64,000 bases of DNA from Caballeronia sp. INDeC2 (GTDB taxonomy: Bacteria; Pseudomonadota; Gammaproteobacteria; Burkholderiales; Burkholderiaceae): the NCBI RefSeq assembly GCF_023631325.1, contig NZ_JALQDG010000033.1, forward strand, positions 1-64,000, written 5' to 3'. Every line of letters begins with the position of its first letter. Within the stretch, counting starts at the first letter, position 1. A model generated the notes under the pieces. The model ran no database searches. It saw only the letters and a list, made by a program, of their open reading frames with translations, and was not told the DNA's origin. The position numbers and the translations under genes were made by a program. Positions 18,234 through 27,083 of this stretch are shown here, in pieces.

Positions 18234-19172
18234 ATGAGCGACCCCAACGTAGCATCCGCATGCGCGAGTGTTCACTCGATCGATCACTTCGCGCTCAACG
18301 TTCCCTCGCTTGCCGATGCCGAGCGTTTCTTCAGCGCGTTCGGTCTCGATGTGGCAGCGACCGCCGAGGAACTCGAGTTGCGCGCAGCCGATGGACATCG
18401 TTGGGCGCGCATCCTTCCCGCATCGAGCAAGTCGCTGGCGTATTTGAGTTTCAACTGCTTCGAAGCGGATTTCACAGCGATCCGCGAACAGGTGAAGGCG
18501 ACAGGCGCGGACGTGGTTGCATCACCCGATGAAGGCTTCTGGTTCCACGATCCCGACGGCAATCTGATCCAGGTGAAGATCGGCCCCAAGACGACGCCGT
18601 TCGGCAAGGCACCGTGCGTCGTCGCATCGAGCAATGCGGACGAGCGCGGCGCGCACATGCGCTCGGAAGCGAAGACCGTGCGTCCGCGACGTCTCTCTCA
18701 TGTGTTGCTGTTTTCGCCGGACGTTCTCGGCGCGCTCGATTTCTACGGCAAGGCGCTCGGCCTGCGCCTGTCGGACAAGTCGCTCGACATCATCGCGTTC
18801 ACGCATGCGCCGCACGGCAGCGACCATCATCTGGTTGCTTTCGCCAAGAGCAGCGCGCGCGGCTGGCACCACGCGGCGTGGGACGTCGATACCGTGAACC
18901 TCGTCGGTCAAGGCGCGTCGCAAATGGCCGCGGCCGGCTTTACGAAAGGCTGGGGTACCGGCAGGCACGTTCTGGGCTCGAACTACTTCCACTATGTGCA
19001 GGACCCGTGGGGCTCGTTCTGCGAGTACTCCGCCGATATCGACTTCGTGTCCGCAGGGCAGGCGTGGCCCGCTGGCGACTTCGCGCCGGAAGACTCGCTG
19101 TATCTCTGGGGTCCGCCGGTTCCCGACGACTTCATCCACAACACCGAAGCCGGCGTCGTCCTGAAAGACTGA
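18234..19172 (+). CDS. extradiol ring-cleavage dioxygenase (VOC superfamily)
   Basis: A 312-residue type I extradiol dioxygenase with two vicinal-oxygen-chelate repeats (about residues 15-130 and 155-290). The second repeat holds the Fe(II) 2-His-1-Glu site: His in RLSHVLLFSPD, His in RGWHHAAWDVD and Glu in SFCEYSADIDF. It would open a catechol- or hydroxyquinol-type ring by meta cleavage. It lies 66 bases after the FAH gene and before the flavin hydroxylase, so the operon covers hydroxylation, cleavage and hydrolysis. DntD, MhpB-analogous VOC enzymes and BphC are possible models; the substrate is not determined. Confidence 0.86.
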   Translation: MSDPNVASACASVHSIDHFALNVPSLADAERFFSAFGLDVAATAEELELRAADGHRWARILPASSKSLAYLSFNCFEADFTAIREQVKATGADVVASPDEGFWFHDPDGNLIQVKIGPKTTPFGKAPCVVASSNADERGAHMRSEAKTVRPRRLSHVLLFSPDVLGALDFYGKALGLRLSDKSLDIIAFTHAPHGSDHHLVAFAKSSARGWHHAAWDVDTVNLVGQGASQMAAAGFTKGWGTGRHVLGSNYFHYVQDPWGSFCEYSADIDFVSAGQAWPAGDFAPEDSLYLWGPPVPDDFIHNTEAGVVLKD

Positions 19173-19261
19173 TCGCTTCACACCCCTTGCATCGATTCGA
19201 TGGCAGCCGGTTCATCCGGCGCCAGGGCACAACTCGCTCTTTTTTCAGCAGGTGAACCGAA

Positions 19262-20878
19262 ATGACAGATCAAACCATTCTCGACGTCGCGATCGTTGGA
19301 TACGGACCGGTCGGGCAATCTCTATCGATATTGCTTGGAGAACGCGGCTATAACGTCGCGGTCTTCGATCGCTGGCCTTCGCTGTATCCGCTTCCGCGTG
19401 CCGTTTTCCACGACCATGAGATCCGTCGCGTATTCCATGCGATGGACATTGGAGAAGACGTCGAGCGCATCTCGCAACCGTCGTCCAAGTATCAGTGGTT
19501 CAACGCGGACTGGAAAACGCTCGTCGAGATCGACTGGTCGGCGGAATCGATCAGCGATGGACCGGTCGGTTATCTCTTCAATCAACCGTCGCTCGAAGCG
19601 CTCCTCGACAGGAAAGCGAAGTCGCTTACCAACGTTTCCGTGCAACAAGGCTGGGAAGCAACCGATTTGCGCCAGTTGCCCGACTGCTGCGAATTGACTT
19701 TGCGTCGCGGCGTAATGAACGGCGCGATTTGGGAGCCGACCGGCGAGACACAGACGGTGCGCGCGCGATACGTCGTCGGCGCGGACGGCGCGAACAGCTT
19801 CGTGCGCAAGTCGCAGAACATCGAGTTCGATGATCTCGGCTTCCAGGAAGACTGGCTCGTCATCGATCTGAAGCCTAACGATGGCGTGAAGCTCGACGTG
19901 CCCGACATCGGCCAGTGGTGCAACCCGGCGCGCCCGACGACGATGGTGCCGGGCGGTCCTGGCTTTCGTCGCTGGGAGTTCATGCGTCTGCCGCACGAAT
20001 CGATCGAAGACCTGCAAAAGCCTGAGAAGGTGTGGGAACTGCTGTCGCCCTGGGTCACGCCGGAGAACGCGACGCTCGTGCGCTTCGCCGTCTACAAGTT
20101 CCGCTCGCTGATCGCAAGAAACTGGCATAACGGGCGCGTGGTGCTCGCGGGCGACGCTGCCCATCAGATGCCGCCGTTCATGGGCCAGGGCATGTGCTCA
20201 GGCATTCGGGACGCATGGAATCTCGCCTGGCGCTTCGACCTTATCCTCAAGGGCATTGCATCGGACCGTGTGCTCGAAGGCTATACGCCCGAGCGTCGTC
20301 CGCAAGTGCGCGCCGTGATCGATGCATCCATCGCTATGGGACAGGTCGTTTGCATCTCCGACAAGGAAGAAGCGGCTCGACGCGACGAGGCGTATCTCGC
20401 AGGCGACGTACCTCCGCTGCCGCCGTTCCCGGGTCTCACCGACGGCCTGATCTGCAAGGACCCGGCGTTCGCTTGCGAGAGCGTGGCCGGACTGCTGAGC
20501 GTGCATGGCCAGATAAAGAACCTGGGCGATGCATCCCGTTACGACGACGCGGTGCCCAACGGCTTTCACGTCGTCACGCTCGATACGCACCCGAACCGGT
20601 ATCTCGACGCGCAAGGCAAGGCCGCTCTCGCTGCCATCGGCGGGCGCTCGATCGGCATCACGACCGACGAGGACAAAGTCGTCAAGGATCGCGTGCTGCT
20701 CGACGTCAGCGGCAAGTACAAGCAGTTCTTCGACGAGCACGGCGTCAAAGCCATCGTCGTGCGGCCGGACTTCTACATCTTCGGTGGCGTGAAGACGCTC
20801 GACCAACTTCCGACGTTGTTGAGCGATCTCGTGTCGCGCCTTTCGATCGACGAACACACGGAAGCGGTCGTCCTCTGA
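19262..20878 (+). CDS. FAD-dependent aromatic hydroxylase (MhpA/DntB-like)
   Basis: A 538-residue class A flavoprotein monooxygenase. The Rossmann fold starts DVAIVGYGPVGQSL; the ribityl-binding motif is VVLAGDAAHQMPPFMGQGMCSGIRDAWNLAWR; an ~140-residue thioredoxin-like C-terminal domain follows, as in MhpA and phenol hydroxylases. It uses NAD(P)H and O2 to hydroxylate an aromatic ring, or to displace a substituent as DntB does with nitro groups, producing the substrate of the extradiol dioxygenase. Third gene of the operon. Confidence 0.87.
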   Translation: MTDQTILDVAIVGYGPVGQSLSILLGERGYNVAVFDRWPSLYPLPRAVFHDHEIRRVFHAMDIGEDVERISQPSSKYQWFNADWKTLVEIDWSAESISDGPVGYLFNQPSLEALLDRKAKSLTNVSVQQGWEATDLRQLPDCCELTLRRGVMNGAIWEPTGETQTVRARYVVGADGANSFVRKSQNIEFDDLGFQEDWLVIDLKPNDGVKLDVPDIGQWCNPARPTTMVPGGPGFRRWEFMRLPHESIEDLQKPEKVWELLSPWVTPENATLVRFAVYKFRSLIARNWHNGRVVLAGDAAHQMPPFMGQGMCSGIRDAWNLAWRFDLILKGIASDRVLEGYTPERRPQVRAVIDASIAMGQVVCISDKEEAARRDEAYLAGDVPPLPPFPGLTDGLICKDPAFACESVAGLLSVHGQIKNLGDASRYDDAVPNGFHVVTLDTHPNRYLDAQGKAALAAIGGRSIGITTDEDKVVKDRVLLDVSGKYKQFFDEHGVKAIVVRPDFYIFGGVKTLDQLPTLLSDLVSRLSIDEHTEAVVL

Positions 20879-20901
20879 CTTCAAACAAAAAGGAAAAGAG
20901 C

Positions 20902-22002
20902 ATGAGGAAGACACTATGCGCGCTGGCCGTGGCATGCGCGCTCACTACGCACGCACAAGCGCAAAGCAGCGTGACGCTGTTCGGTATTCTCGACGTGGGC
21001 GTGAGCTATGTGAGCAACGAAAACGGCAGCCACAACTTCAAAGCCGACGATTCGATCTGGACGCCGAGCATCTGGGGTATGCGTGGCGTCGAAGATCTCG
21101 GCGGCGGCTACAAGACGCTCTTCGAGCTTGCCTCGCAGTTCTCGGTGAACAGCGGCGCGGGGATTCCGGGACCTAGTGCCGACTTCAACCGGCAGGCTTT
21201 CGTCGGTCTGTCGAAGGACGACATCGGGCGCATCACCTTCGGCCAGCAATACAACCTGATGGCCGACTTCCTCTTCTTTCCGCCCGCGAGACTGGATGGC
21301 GCGTTCACCTACGGCGGCCTTTACAACATGCGTCAGGGGCCGTTCGCCGCGCTCGGCATTCCACAGAATCCGACCGGCTCGTTCGACTTCGACCAGACCG
21401 GCGGTACGTCGCGCGTGTCGAACTCGATCAAGGTCGTATCCGCCGCCTTCGCAGGCTTGAGACTCGGCGCACTGTACGGCTTCGGCAACACGCCCGGCTC
21501 GTTCTCCGCGAACAACACGATCGGCTTCGGCGTGAACTATGCGATCGGCGGCTTCGGTATCGCGGCCGCGTACAACGAAACCCGGTATGCGGCGCTGAAC
21601 GACGGCCACGACGGCATCCGCAATTTCGGAGGCGGACTGAGTCAGACCATCGGCGACGTGTATCTCAACGCGCTCTACACCAACACGCGCAATACGCTGA
21701 CGGGCGGCGTCGTGCAAGCAGTTCAGGTCGGCGGCCTGTACACGTTCATGCCGGATATCCGGTTCGGCGCGAACTATCAATACATGAAGGGCAACGCGCA
21801 ACTGAGCCACAACAGGGCGCAGCAAGTCACGAGTGTCGCTCAGTATCTTCTTTCCAAGCGCACTACGTTGTACGCCGAAGCGGTCTGCCAGTGGACCGGC
21901 GGCGACGTCGAAGGCGGGCACAACGCCTGGATCAACGGTGCGAGTCAATCGAGCACCACGCATCAGGTCATTGGCCGCCTCGGCCTGCAGACTATTTTCT
22001 GA
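20902..22002 (+). CDS. Burkholderia-type outer-membrane porin
   Basis: A 366-residue general porin of the gram-negative porin family (OmpC-like, beta-proteobacterial branch). A signal peptide (KTLCALAVACALTTHAQA) is followed by the invariant QSSVTLFGILDVGVSYVSN start, GMRGVEDLGGGYKTLFELASQF, RQAFVGLSKDDIGRITFGQQYN and a C-terminal Phe (RLGLQTIF) needed for BAM recognition. The start at 20902 has AGGAAAAGAG upstream. A loop containing a single cysteine (AEAVCQWTGG) is unusual. In a catabolic operon it probably admits the aromatic substrate through the outer membrane. Confidence 0.92.
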   Translation: MRKTLCALAVACALTTHAQAQSSVTLFGILDVGVSYVSNENGSHNFKADDSIWTPSIWGMRGVEDLGGGYKTLFELASQFSVNSGAGIPGPSADFNRQAFVGLSKDDIGRITFGQQYNLMADFLFFPPARLDGAFTYGGLYNMRQGPFAALGIPQNPTGSFDFDQTGGTSRVSNSIKVVSAAFAGLRLGALYGFGNTPGSFSANNTIGFGVNYAIGGFGIAAAYNETRYAALNDGHDGIRNFGGGLSQTIGDVYLNALYTNTRNTLTGGVVQAVQVGGLYTFMPDIRFGANYQYMKGNAQLSHNRAQQVTSVAQYLLSKRTTLYAEAVCQWTGGDVEGGHNAWINGASQSSTTHQVIGRLGLQTIF

Positions 22003-22056
22003 CATGAATCGAACGTCGCATCCGACGACGGCGCAAACGATCTGGAGATCGAAAAC

Positions 22057-23310
22057 ATGGAACACGTCAACGCTTCAAAGTGGGATGTCGCCTACGAGTG
22101 GAAAGCCGTGGCGTTGCTGTCGCTGGGCTTCGGACTGGTCGGTATAGACCGGTTCATGATCATGCCGCTCTTTCCCGTCATGATGACGGATCTGCATCTC
22201 GACTATCAGGACCTCGGGCACATCACCGGCGCGCTTGCCGTCGCGTGGGGCATCTCGGCGATGTTCATGGGCAACCTCTCCGACCGCGTGGGCCACCGCA
22301 AGGTCATCATTCCGGCGATCATCGTGTTTTCGTTGCTTGCGGGGTTGAGCGGTCTTGCAACCGGCGTCGGCTCGTTGATCCTGATCCGCGCCGTGATGGG
22401 TTTCGCCGAAGGCGCCTACACGCCTGCGAGCATCATCGCGACGCTCGATGCATCGAAGCCGGCGCGTCACGGCCGCAATATCGGCATTCAGCAGATGGCG
22501 CTGCCGCTCTTTGGTTTAGGTATCGCGCCGATCCTCGTCACGCAGTTGCTGAAAGTGCTGCCGTGGCACTGGATCTTCGCGGTGGTGTCGATTCCTGGTT
22601 TGCTGGTGGCTTACCTGATGTTCAAGGTGTTGCGCAACACGCAAGCTTCGTCCGCTGCGCAGCATACTGCGACGCGCGATGTCACCGCCCACAAGTGGAC
22701 CGACGTCTTTCGCTACCGCAACATAACGTTGAACATCGTCGGCATGTTGTGCTGGCTGACGTGTCTCGTCGTGCTGAGCGCGCTTTTCCCCAGTTACCTG
22801 ATCGACTATCTGCACCTGAGCATGCAGCAGATGGGTTACGTGCTTTCCGCGATCGGCTTCGGCGGCACGCTCGGCACGCTCGTGATGCCCGCGCTCTCCG
22901 ACAAGCTCGGCAGGAAACCGGTCATGATCTTCTCGGTAATCGGCGCAGCCGTCTTCCTGTTTCTTCTCATGCGGACCGGCGCGAGCCCGACTTTGCTCTT
23001 CACCTACCTGACGCTCGCGCTTCTCTTCGTCTTCAGCATGATCACGCTGACCGTAGGACCCTTGAGCGCGGAATCGGTGCCGGCGAAGCTAATGTCGACG
23101 GCTTCGGGACTGGTGGTCGGCATCGGCGAGGTATTTGGTGGTGGATTCGCCCCGGCGATCGCGGGTTACATCGCAAAGCATTTCGGCATTCAGTACATCA
23201 TGCACCTCGGATTGGCCGCGCTTGCGATCGGGTTTGTCGTGACGCTCAGTCTGAAGGAAACGGCACCCTCTCGAACGCGCGTGCAGGCGCCTGCCGTCGC
23301 ATTGGACTAG
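22057..23310 (+). CDS. MFS transporter, aromatic acid/organic acid type
   Basis: A 417-residue major facilitator with 12 predicted helices. Loop 2-3 carries the MFS motif GNLSDRVGHRKV, repeated in the second half as PALSDKLGRKPVM. A GGAG site precedes ATG 22057. Coupled with the porin it forms a complete uptake path for the substrate of the operon. Last gene of the operon; no obvious hairpin terminator follows it. Confidence 0.87.
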   Translation: MEHVNASKWDVAYEWKAVALLSLGFGLVGIDRFMIMPLFPVMMTDLHLDYQDLGHITGALAVAWGISAMFMGNLSDRVGHRKVIIPAIIVFSLLAGLSGLATGVGSLILIRAVMGFAEGAYTPASIIATLDASKPARHGRNIGIQQMALPLFGLGIAPILVTQLLKVLPWHWIFAVVSIPGLLVAYLMFKVLRNTQASSAAQHTATRDVTAHKWTDVFRYRNITLNIVGMLCWLTCLVVLSALFPSYLIDYLHLSMQQMGYVLSAIGFGGTLGTLVMPALSDKLGRKPVMIFSVIGAAVFLFLLMRTGASPTLLFTYLTLALLFVFSMITLTVGPLSAESVPAKLMSTASGLVVGIGEVFGGGFAPAIAGYIAKHFGIQYIMHLGLAALAIGFVVTLSLKETAPSRTRVQAPAVALD

Positions 23311-23404
23311 TTGACCCCTGGCGGGGCGGACCACGTGACCCTGAGCGCGGGCGCCCCGACACCATCGACGCTCAATGCGACGACACACAAACCGCGCTCA
23401 CATC

Positions 23405-23625
23405 CGCATCCCCATCCGGCACTGCAAACATTCGCTTCATCCGCAAAATCTCCTGCGAAGGCGTGCCCCAAAGAGCCGCTTGAACTCCCGGCTGAATTGC
23501 GAGGACTTTCATATCCGACCTGTGCGCTCGCCGCTGCCGCAGTCATGCCTTATCTCGCCATCAATAGATGCGCGTGTTGAAGCCGCGTCGATTTGAGGTA
23601 CAGCAAGGGCGATGTATTCGTCGTA
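23405..23625 (-). pseudogene. AraC-family regulator C-terminal remnant, multiply frameshifted
   Basis: On the minus strand three frames add up to the AraC HTH domain of the PF06719-linked type: SPLLYLKSTRLQHAHLLMAR then an in-frame stop, GMTAAAASAQVGYES, a frameshift into SQFSREFKRLFG and a second shift into TPSQEILRMKR. No N-terminal half is visible. The gene is therefore decayed and not expressed as a regulator. It lies just after the aromatic operon. Confidence 0.75.
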
Positions 23626-23782
23626 GCTCTGAAATGCGCATGGAACGAAGAAACGCTCATCCGCGCTTCCGGACACTGATGGCCGGGCTCGCCTGAGCTT
23701 GCGTCCGGCAATCGACTCAGTGGGTGATTTTCTGACCCAGAATGGCGCGCGGTGAAAATCGGCGCCTGGCGAGCCGCAGTCT

Positions 23783-24927
23783 TCAGCCTCTCTGCGGACC
23801 GATCCTATCGGCCAGCAAATCCGTCAGATCGATCCCGTTCTTCGCCTCGTCCAGTTGCTCGTCGGGCACCGGTCCTTCGCGTTCGAGATCGACAAGCGCC
23901 TGATTCAGATCGACATACGGCCGCATGCGCACTTCATAAGCCGCGAAAGCACCCGCGAGATCTTGCGGGTGACGCACGAGTTCATGCGCAAGGACGAACG
24001 CGCCGACAAGCCCAAGGCTCGTGCCCTGCCCCGACACGGCGATGCACAGTGTGCCGCATCGCCCGCCAACACGACACGTCCTTGCGACCACGCAGGCATG
24101 TGTATCTGCGCAAGTTCGTTGTAGTAGAACTGGTCTGTGCTCTTCATCGCATCGAGGAACCGGGGGAAGTCGCCCTTCAGATGCGCGCAACTCTTCGACA
24201 CGGCGAGCTTCTGCGCATCGATATCGCTTCGGGACAACGGCGGCTCGGGCGCCTCGAATCCCACGCCAATGCGCAATTCGCGCTTGTCCCGGCTCGGGTA
24301 GATGACATAGCCGATATCGTTCATGCGATGCCCTATCTGCCAGTCATCGAGCCCGATGAAATTGGGCGTCGAAAATAGCGCAAGCACCACGCCCATAGGG
24401 AATACGACATCCGCCTCAGCGTTGAACACTTGCTTACGGACGTTCGAGTAGACGCCATCGGCGCCCATCAAGAGATCGAACGATCGGTCCGAACCGCTTT
24501 CGAATGCGACAGCGACACCGTCCGCGCGTTGATCGATAGCGCGAATGCTGTCCCCGTAGATGAGTTCGACATCCTCGCTCAATGCGTTGATCAGCAATTC
24601 GCACAGGTCGTCGCGAAAGATCTCGATGTCGTCGCTGTCGAGGCGGCCGGCACTATACGTGCGTTCTTCCGTCCGATGGATCTCATTGCCTTCGGCGTCG
24701 AGCATCGACATGCCTTTGAGCCGCGTGCGCAAGGTGCGGGCGTCATCGATCAGGTCCATCGCCGCGACGACATGCAACGCAACGCCACGGATATCGACCG
24801 CCTGACCGCCGCGCCGGAATCCATCGGAGCGTTCCACGAGCGTGACGGCAACACCCGCACGATCCAGCCAGAAGGCAAGGGCCAGGCCAGTGACGCCGGC
24901 GCCGGAGATGAGAGCGTTTCGAATCAT
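23783..24927 (-). pseudogene. FAD-dependent monooxygenase, single-base frameshift
   Basis: From ATG 24927 (AGGAG 7 bases upstream) the frame encodes a PHBH-type flavoprotein: IRNALISGAGVTGLALAFWLDRAG, RDDLCELLINAL, LLMGADGVYSNVRK and GRVVLAGDAAHCASP. At about 24036-24040 the reading breaks: the expected SPVSGQGTSLGLVGAFVLAHEL continues only in the next frame, ending at 23783. One missing G restores it. An unbroken gene of ~381 residues would result, so this is either a recent pseudogene or a sequencing error. Neighbouring remnants make true decay plausible. Confidence 0.8.
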
Positions 24928-25040
24928 TGCCAATCTCCTGCCGATTTCATAGGTTCGAAGCAACGCGCGCAATCGTTGCAATACAAATGCGTGCATGGGG
25001 AAAGTCAAAGCATCATAGACCCTGCCTTGCGGACACGACG

Positions 25041-25279
25041 ATGTCCGAAGTCCTGCACGCGGTAATGAAAGTGCGCGACATCATGAACGAAATCGCGGCG
25101 GCGTCGAATGAACAGAGTCGCCGCATCGAGCATTTGAGTCAGGCGATCGCGCAGATGGATCCGGTGACGCAGCAGAACGCGGCGCTCGTCGAGGAAGACG
25201 CGGCGGCATCGCAATCGCTCGACGATCAGGGACGCCGTCGACCGAGGCCGTGTCGTTTTTCCGGCTCGCGACGCATTGA
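25041..25279 (+). pseudogene. methyl-accepting chemotaxis protein C-terminal remnant
   Basis: The segment MSEVLHAVMKVRDIMNEIAA, then ASNEQSRRIEHLSQAIAQMD and TQQNAALVEEDAAASQSLDDQ, matches the last part of the MCP signalling domain. The expected terminal STEAVSFFRL appears one frame away and stops at 25279. Nothing of the sensor, membrane or HAMP parts is present upstream, so it is a truncated and frameshifted fragment. Confidence 0.75.
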
Positions 25280-25385
25280 TGAACATGAGCCGTTCTCGCT
25301 GCGCTCAAGATCCGAACGCGTCGTCCGTTAAACAAGAGCAAGTCCGCAGAACACATTCCCTCGTTGCACTGATCGAGCACAACGC

Positions 25386-26177
25386 ATGACGAAGACGTCC
25401 GACGCCAGCATCCCCGAAATTTCCGCCGTGAAGAGTGGTTGCGCGGGTTGCAGAAACGATTCAGCCACGCCATTCGAGTTCGCGTTTGCCTTTCAGCCGA
25501 TCGTCGATATGGCCGCCGGCCGCGCATACGCGCACGAGGCGCTCGTGCGCGGTCCGAACGGCGAGTCGGCGGGATCGGTGCTCGCGCAGGTCGACGCGAC
25601 CAATCGCTATCACTTCGACCAGCGCTGCCGGACGACCGCGATCGCCCAGGCCGCCGCGCTGAAGATGGACGGGCTTCTGTCCATCAACTTCATGCCGAAC
25701 GCCGTCTACCGGCCGGAAGCCTGTATCCGCAGCACGCTCGAGGCGGCCGAGCGCTACGGCTTTCCCATCGAGAGGATCATCTTCGAGACGGTCGAGGGCG
25801 AGAACATCATCAGCCGGCCGCATCTGGTCGACATATTTCGCGCGTACAAGCGCTTTGGCTTCCAGACCGCCATCGACGATTTCGGCGCGGGATACTCCGG
25901 ACTGACGCTGCTGGCGGACTTTCAGCCCGATCTGATCAAGCTCGACATGGAACTGGTGCGGGGAATCGATACGGATTTCGTGCGCCAGCGGATCGTGTGC
26001 GGGGTGCTTTCCATCTGCCGTGATTTGGGTATCCGGGTGATTGCCGAAGGGATCGAAACGCGCGGGGAGCGCGATTTCTTCGCGGCAAACGGCGTGACTC
26101 TGATGCAGGGCTATCTTCTGGCGAGACCTGCATTCAAGGCGATTCCCGAGATCGATCCGGCTGCGCTCGCGGGTTGA
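25386..26177 (+). CDS. EAL-domain cyclic-di-GMP phosphodiesterase
   Basis: A 263-residue stand-alone EAL protein. Key motifs are FQPIVDMAAGRAYAHEALVRG (EAL Glu), NFMPNAVY (metal Asn), IFETVEGE, AIDDFGAGYSGL (DDFG), DLIKLDMELVRGID, VIAEGIET and MQGYLLARP. All main metal-binding positions are kept, so hydrolysis of cyclic-di-GMP to pGpG is likely. Residues 1-30 precede the domain and include CAGC, a possible metal or redox site. It has no membrane helix or GGDEF domain. Confidence 0.88.
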   Translation: MTKTSDASIPEISAVKSGCAGCRNDSATPFEFAFAFQPIVDMAAGRAYAHEALVRGPNGESAGSVLAQVDATNRYHFDQRCRTTAIAQAAALKMDGLLSINFMPNAVYRPEACIRSTLEAAERYGFPIERIIFETVEGENIISRPHLVDIFRAYKRFGFQTAIDDFGAGYSGLTLLADFQPDLIKLDMELVRGIDTDFVRQRIVCGVLSICRDLGIRVIAEGIETRGERDFFAANGVTLMQGYLLARPAFKAIPEIDPAALAG

Positions 26178-26312
26178 GTTGCGCAACCTTCCCGGCCAAC
26201 CAGCGCCTGGCATTCGGAATTTTGAATGCATTGTCCTCGTGGATGCCTCACCGCCCATCCACTGCGTGATCGCAACTCTCGCTTGACAGACAGTCTTTCG
26301 ATATATATCTTT

Positions 26313-26334
26313 AGATATGTTTTACGACATATCT
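26313..26334. promoter_or_regulatory. PadR-type operator upstream of the PadR gene
   Basis: A perfect inverted repeat AGATATGT-N6-ACATATCT, which contains the PadR-family consensus ATGT-N8-ACAT. A TTGACA -35 box lies at 26283-26288 and the AT-rich segment 26301-26318 (a second, overlapping partial palindrome) would hold the -10. The site is 10 bases upstream of ATG 26345 and should mediate autoregulation of the padR-reductase pair. Confidence 0.7.
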
Positions 26335-26344
26335 GGAGTGTTCT

Positions 26345-27067
26345 ATGAAATCCCGTTGCTTTCACCGCGCACGTGAAGCCGGCTTCCGCGCATTCGGATT
26401 TGGCTTTCCCTTCGACACCCCCGAGTGGGCCGAACGCTCGATCTTCGAGCGCTGGGGCATGATCGGGCGCCATCGCCACGGCGGCGGTCCCGGCCGCATG
26501 GGTGGTGGCATGGGCGGCATGGGTGGATTTGGTGGCGAGGACGGCATGCCGCGCGGCCGCAAGTTCTCCTCCGACGATCTGCAACTGCTGCTGCTCGCGA
26601 TGCTCGCCGAAGCGCCGCGTCATGGCTACGAGCTCATCAAGGCGCTGGAAGACCGCTCGAACGGCTTCTATACGCCGAGCCCCGGCATGGTCTATCCGGC
26701 GCTCACGTATCTGGAGGAACTGGGTTATGCGACCGTCGAACTGGAAGGCAATCGCAAGCGCTACGCGCTCTCGGATGCAGGTCGCGACTATCTCGCATCG
26801 AATCGCGAGCGCGTCGACATCATGCTCGCGAAGCTCACGCATTTTGCACGAAAGATGGACCTTGTGCGCCGCGCCTACATGGGCGAGGAAGTCGATGACG
26901 CCGCCGACAGCGGCTGGGCGCCCGAGCTGATCGCCGCGCGGCGCGCGCTGAAGAAAGCGCTGCTCTTGCGCACCGATGCATCACAGGACGAGCAACGCCG
27001 GATCGCCGCGATCCTTGCGCGCGCGACAGCCGAAATCGAACAGAACCCCGCGCCGAAGCAGGCGTGA
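26345..27067 (+). CDS. PadR-family regulator, YqjI-like with Gly/Met/His-rich N-terminus
   Basis: A 240-residue regulator. Residues about 78-160 are the PadR winged helix (LQLLLLAMLAEAPRHGYELIKALEDRSNGFYTPSPGMVYPAL, shown here only as a domain guide; core HGYELIKAL). Before it lies a ~75-residue extension with RHRHGGGPGRMGGGMGGMGG, rich in His, Met and Gly. Escherichia coli YqjI has a comparable metal-binding extension and represses the ferric reductase gene yqjH under low nickel. The next gene here is a YqjH-like reductase, so a metal-sensing role is likely. GGAG lies 6-7 bases before the ATG. Confidence 0.86.
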   Translation: MKSRCFHRAREAGFRAFGFGFPFDTPEWAERSIFERWGMIGRHRHGGGPGRMGGGMGGMGGFGGEDGMPRGRKFSSDDLQLLLLAMLAEAPRHGYELIKALEDRSNGFYTPSPGMVYPALTYLEELGYATVELEGNRKRYALSDAGRDYLASNRERVDIMLAKLTHFARKMDLVRRAYMGEEVDDAADSGWAPELIAARRALKKALLLRTDASQDEQRRIAAILARATAEIEQNPAPKQA

Positions 27068-27083
27068 AAAGAAGCCATACACG

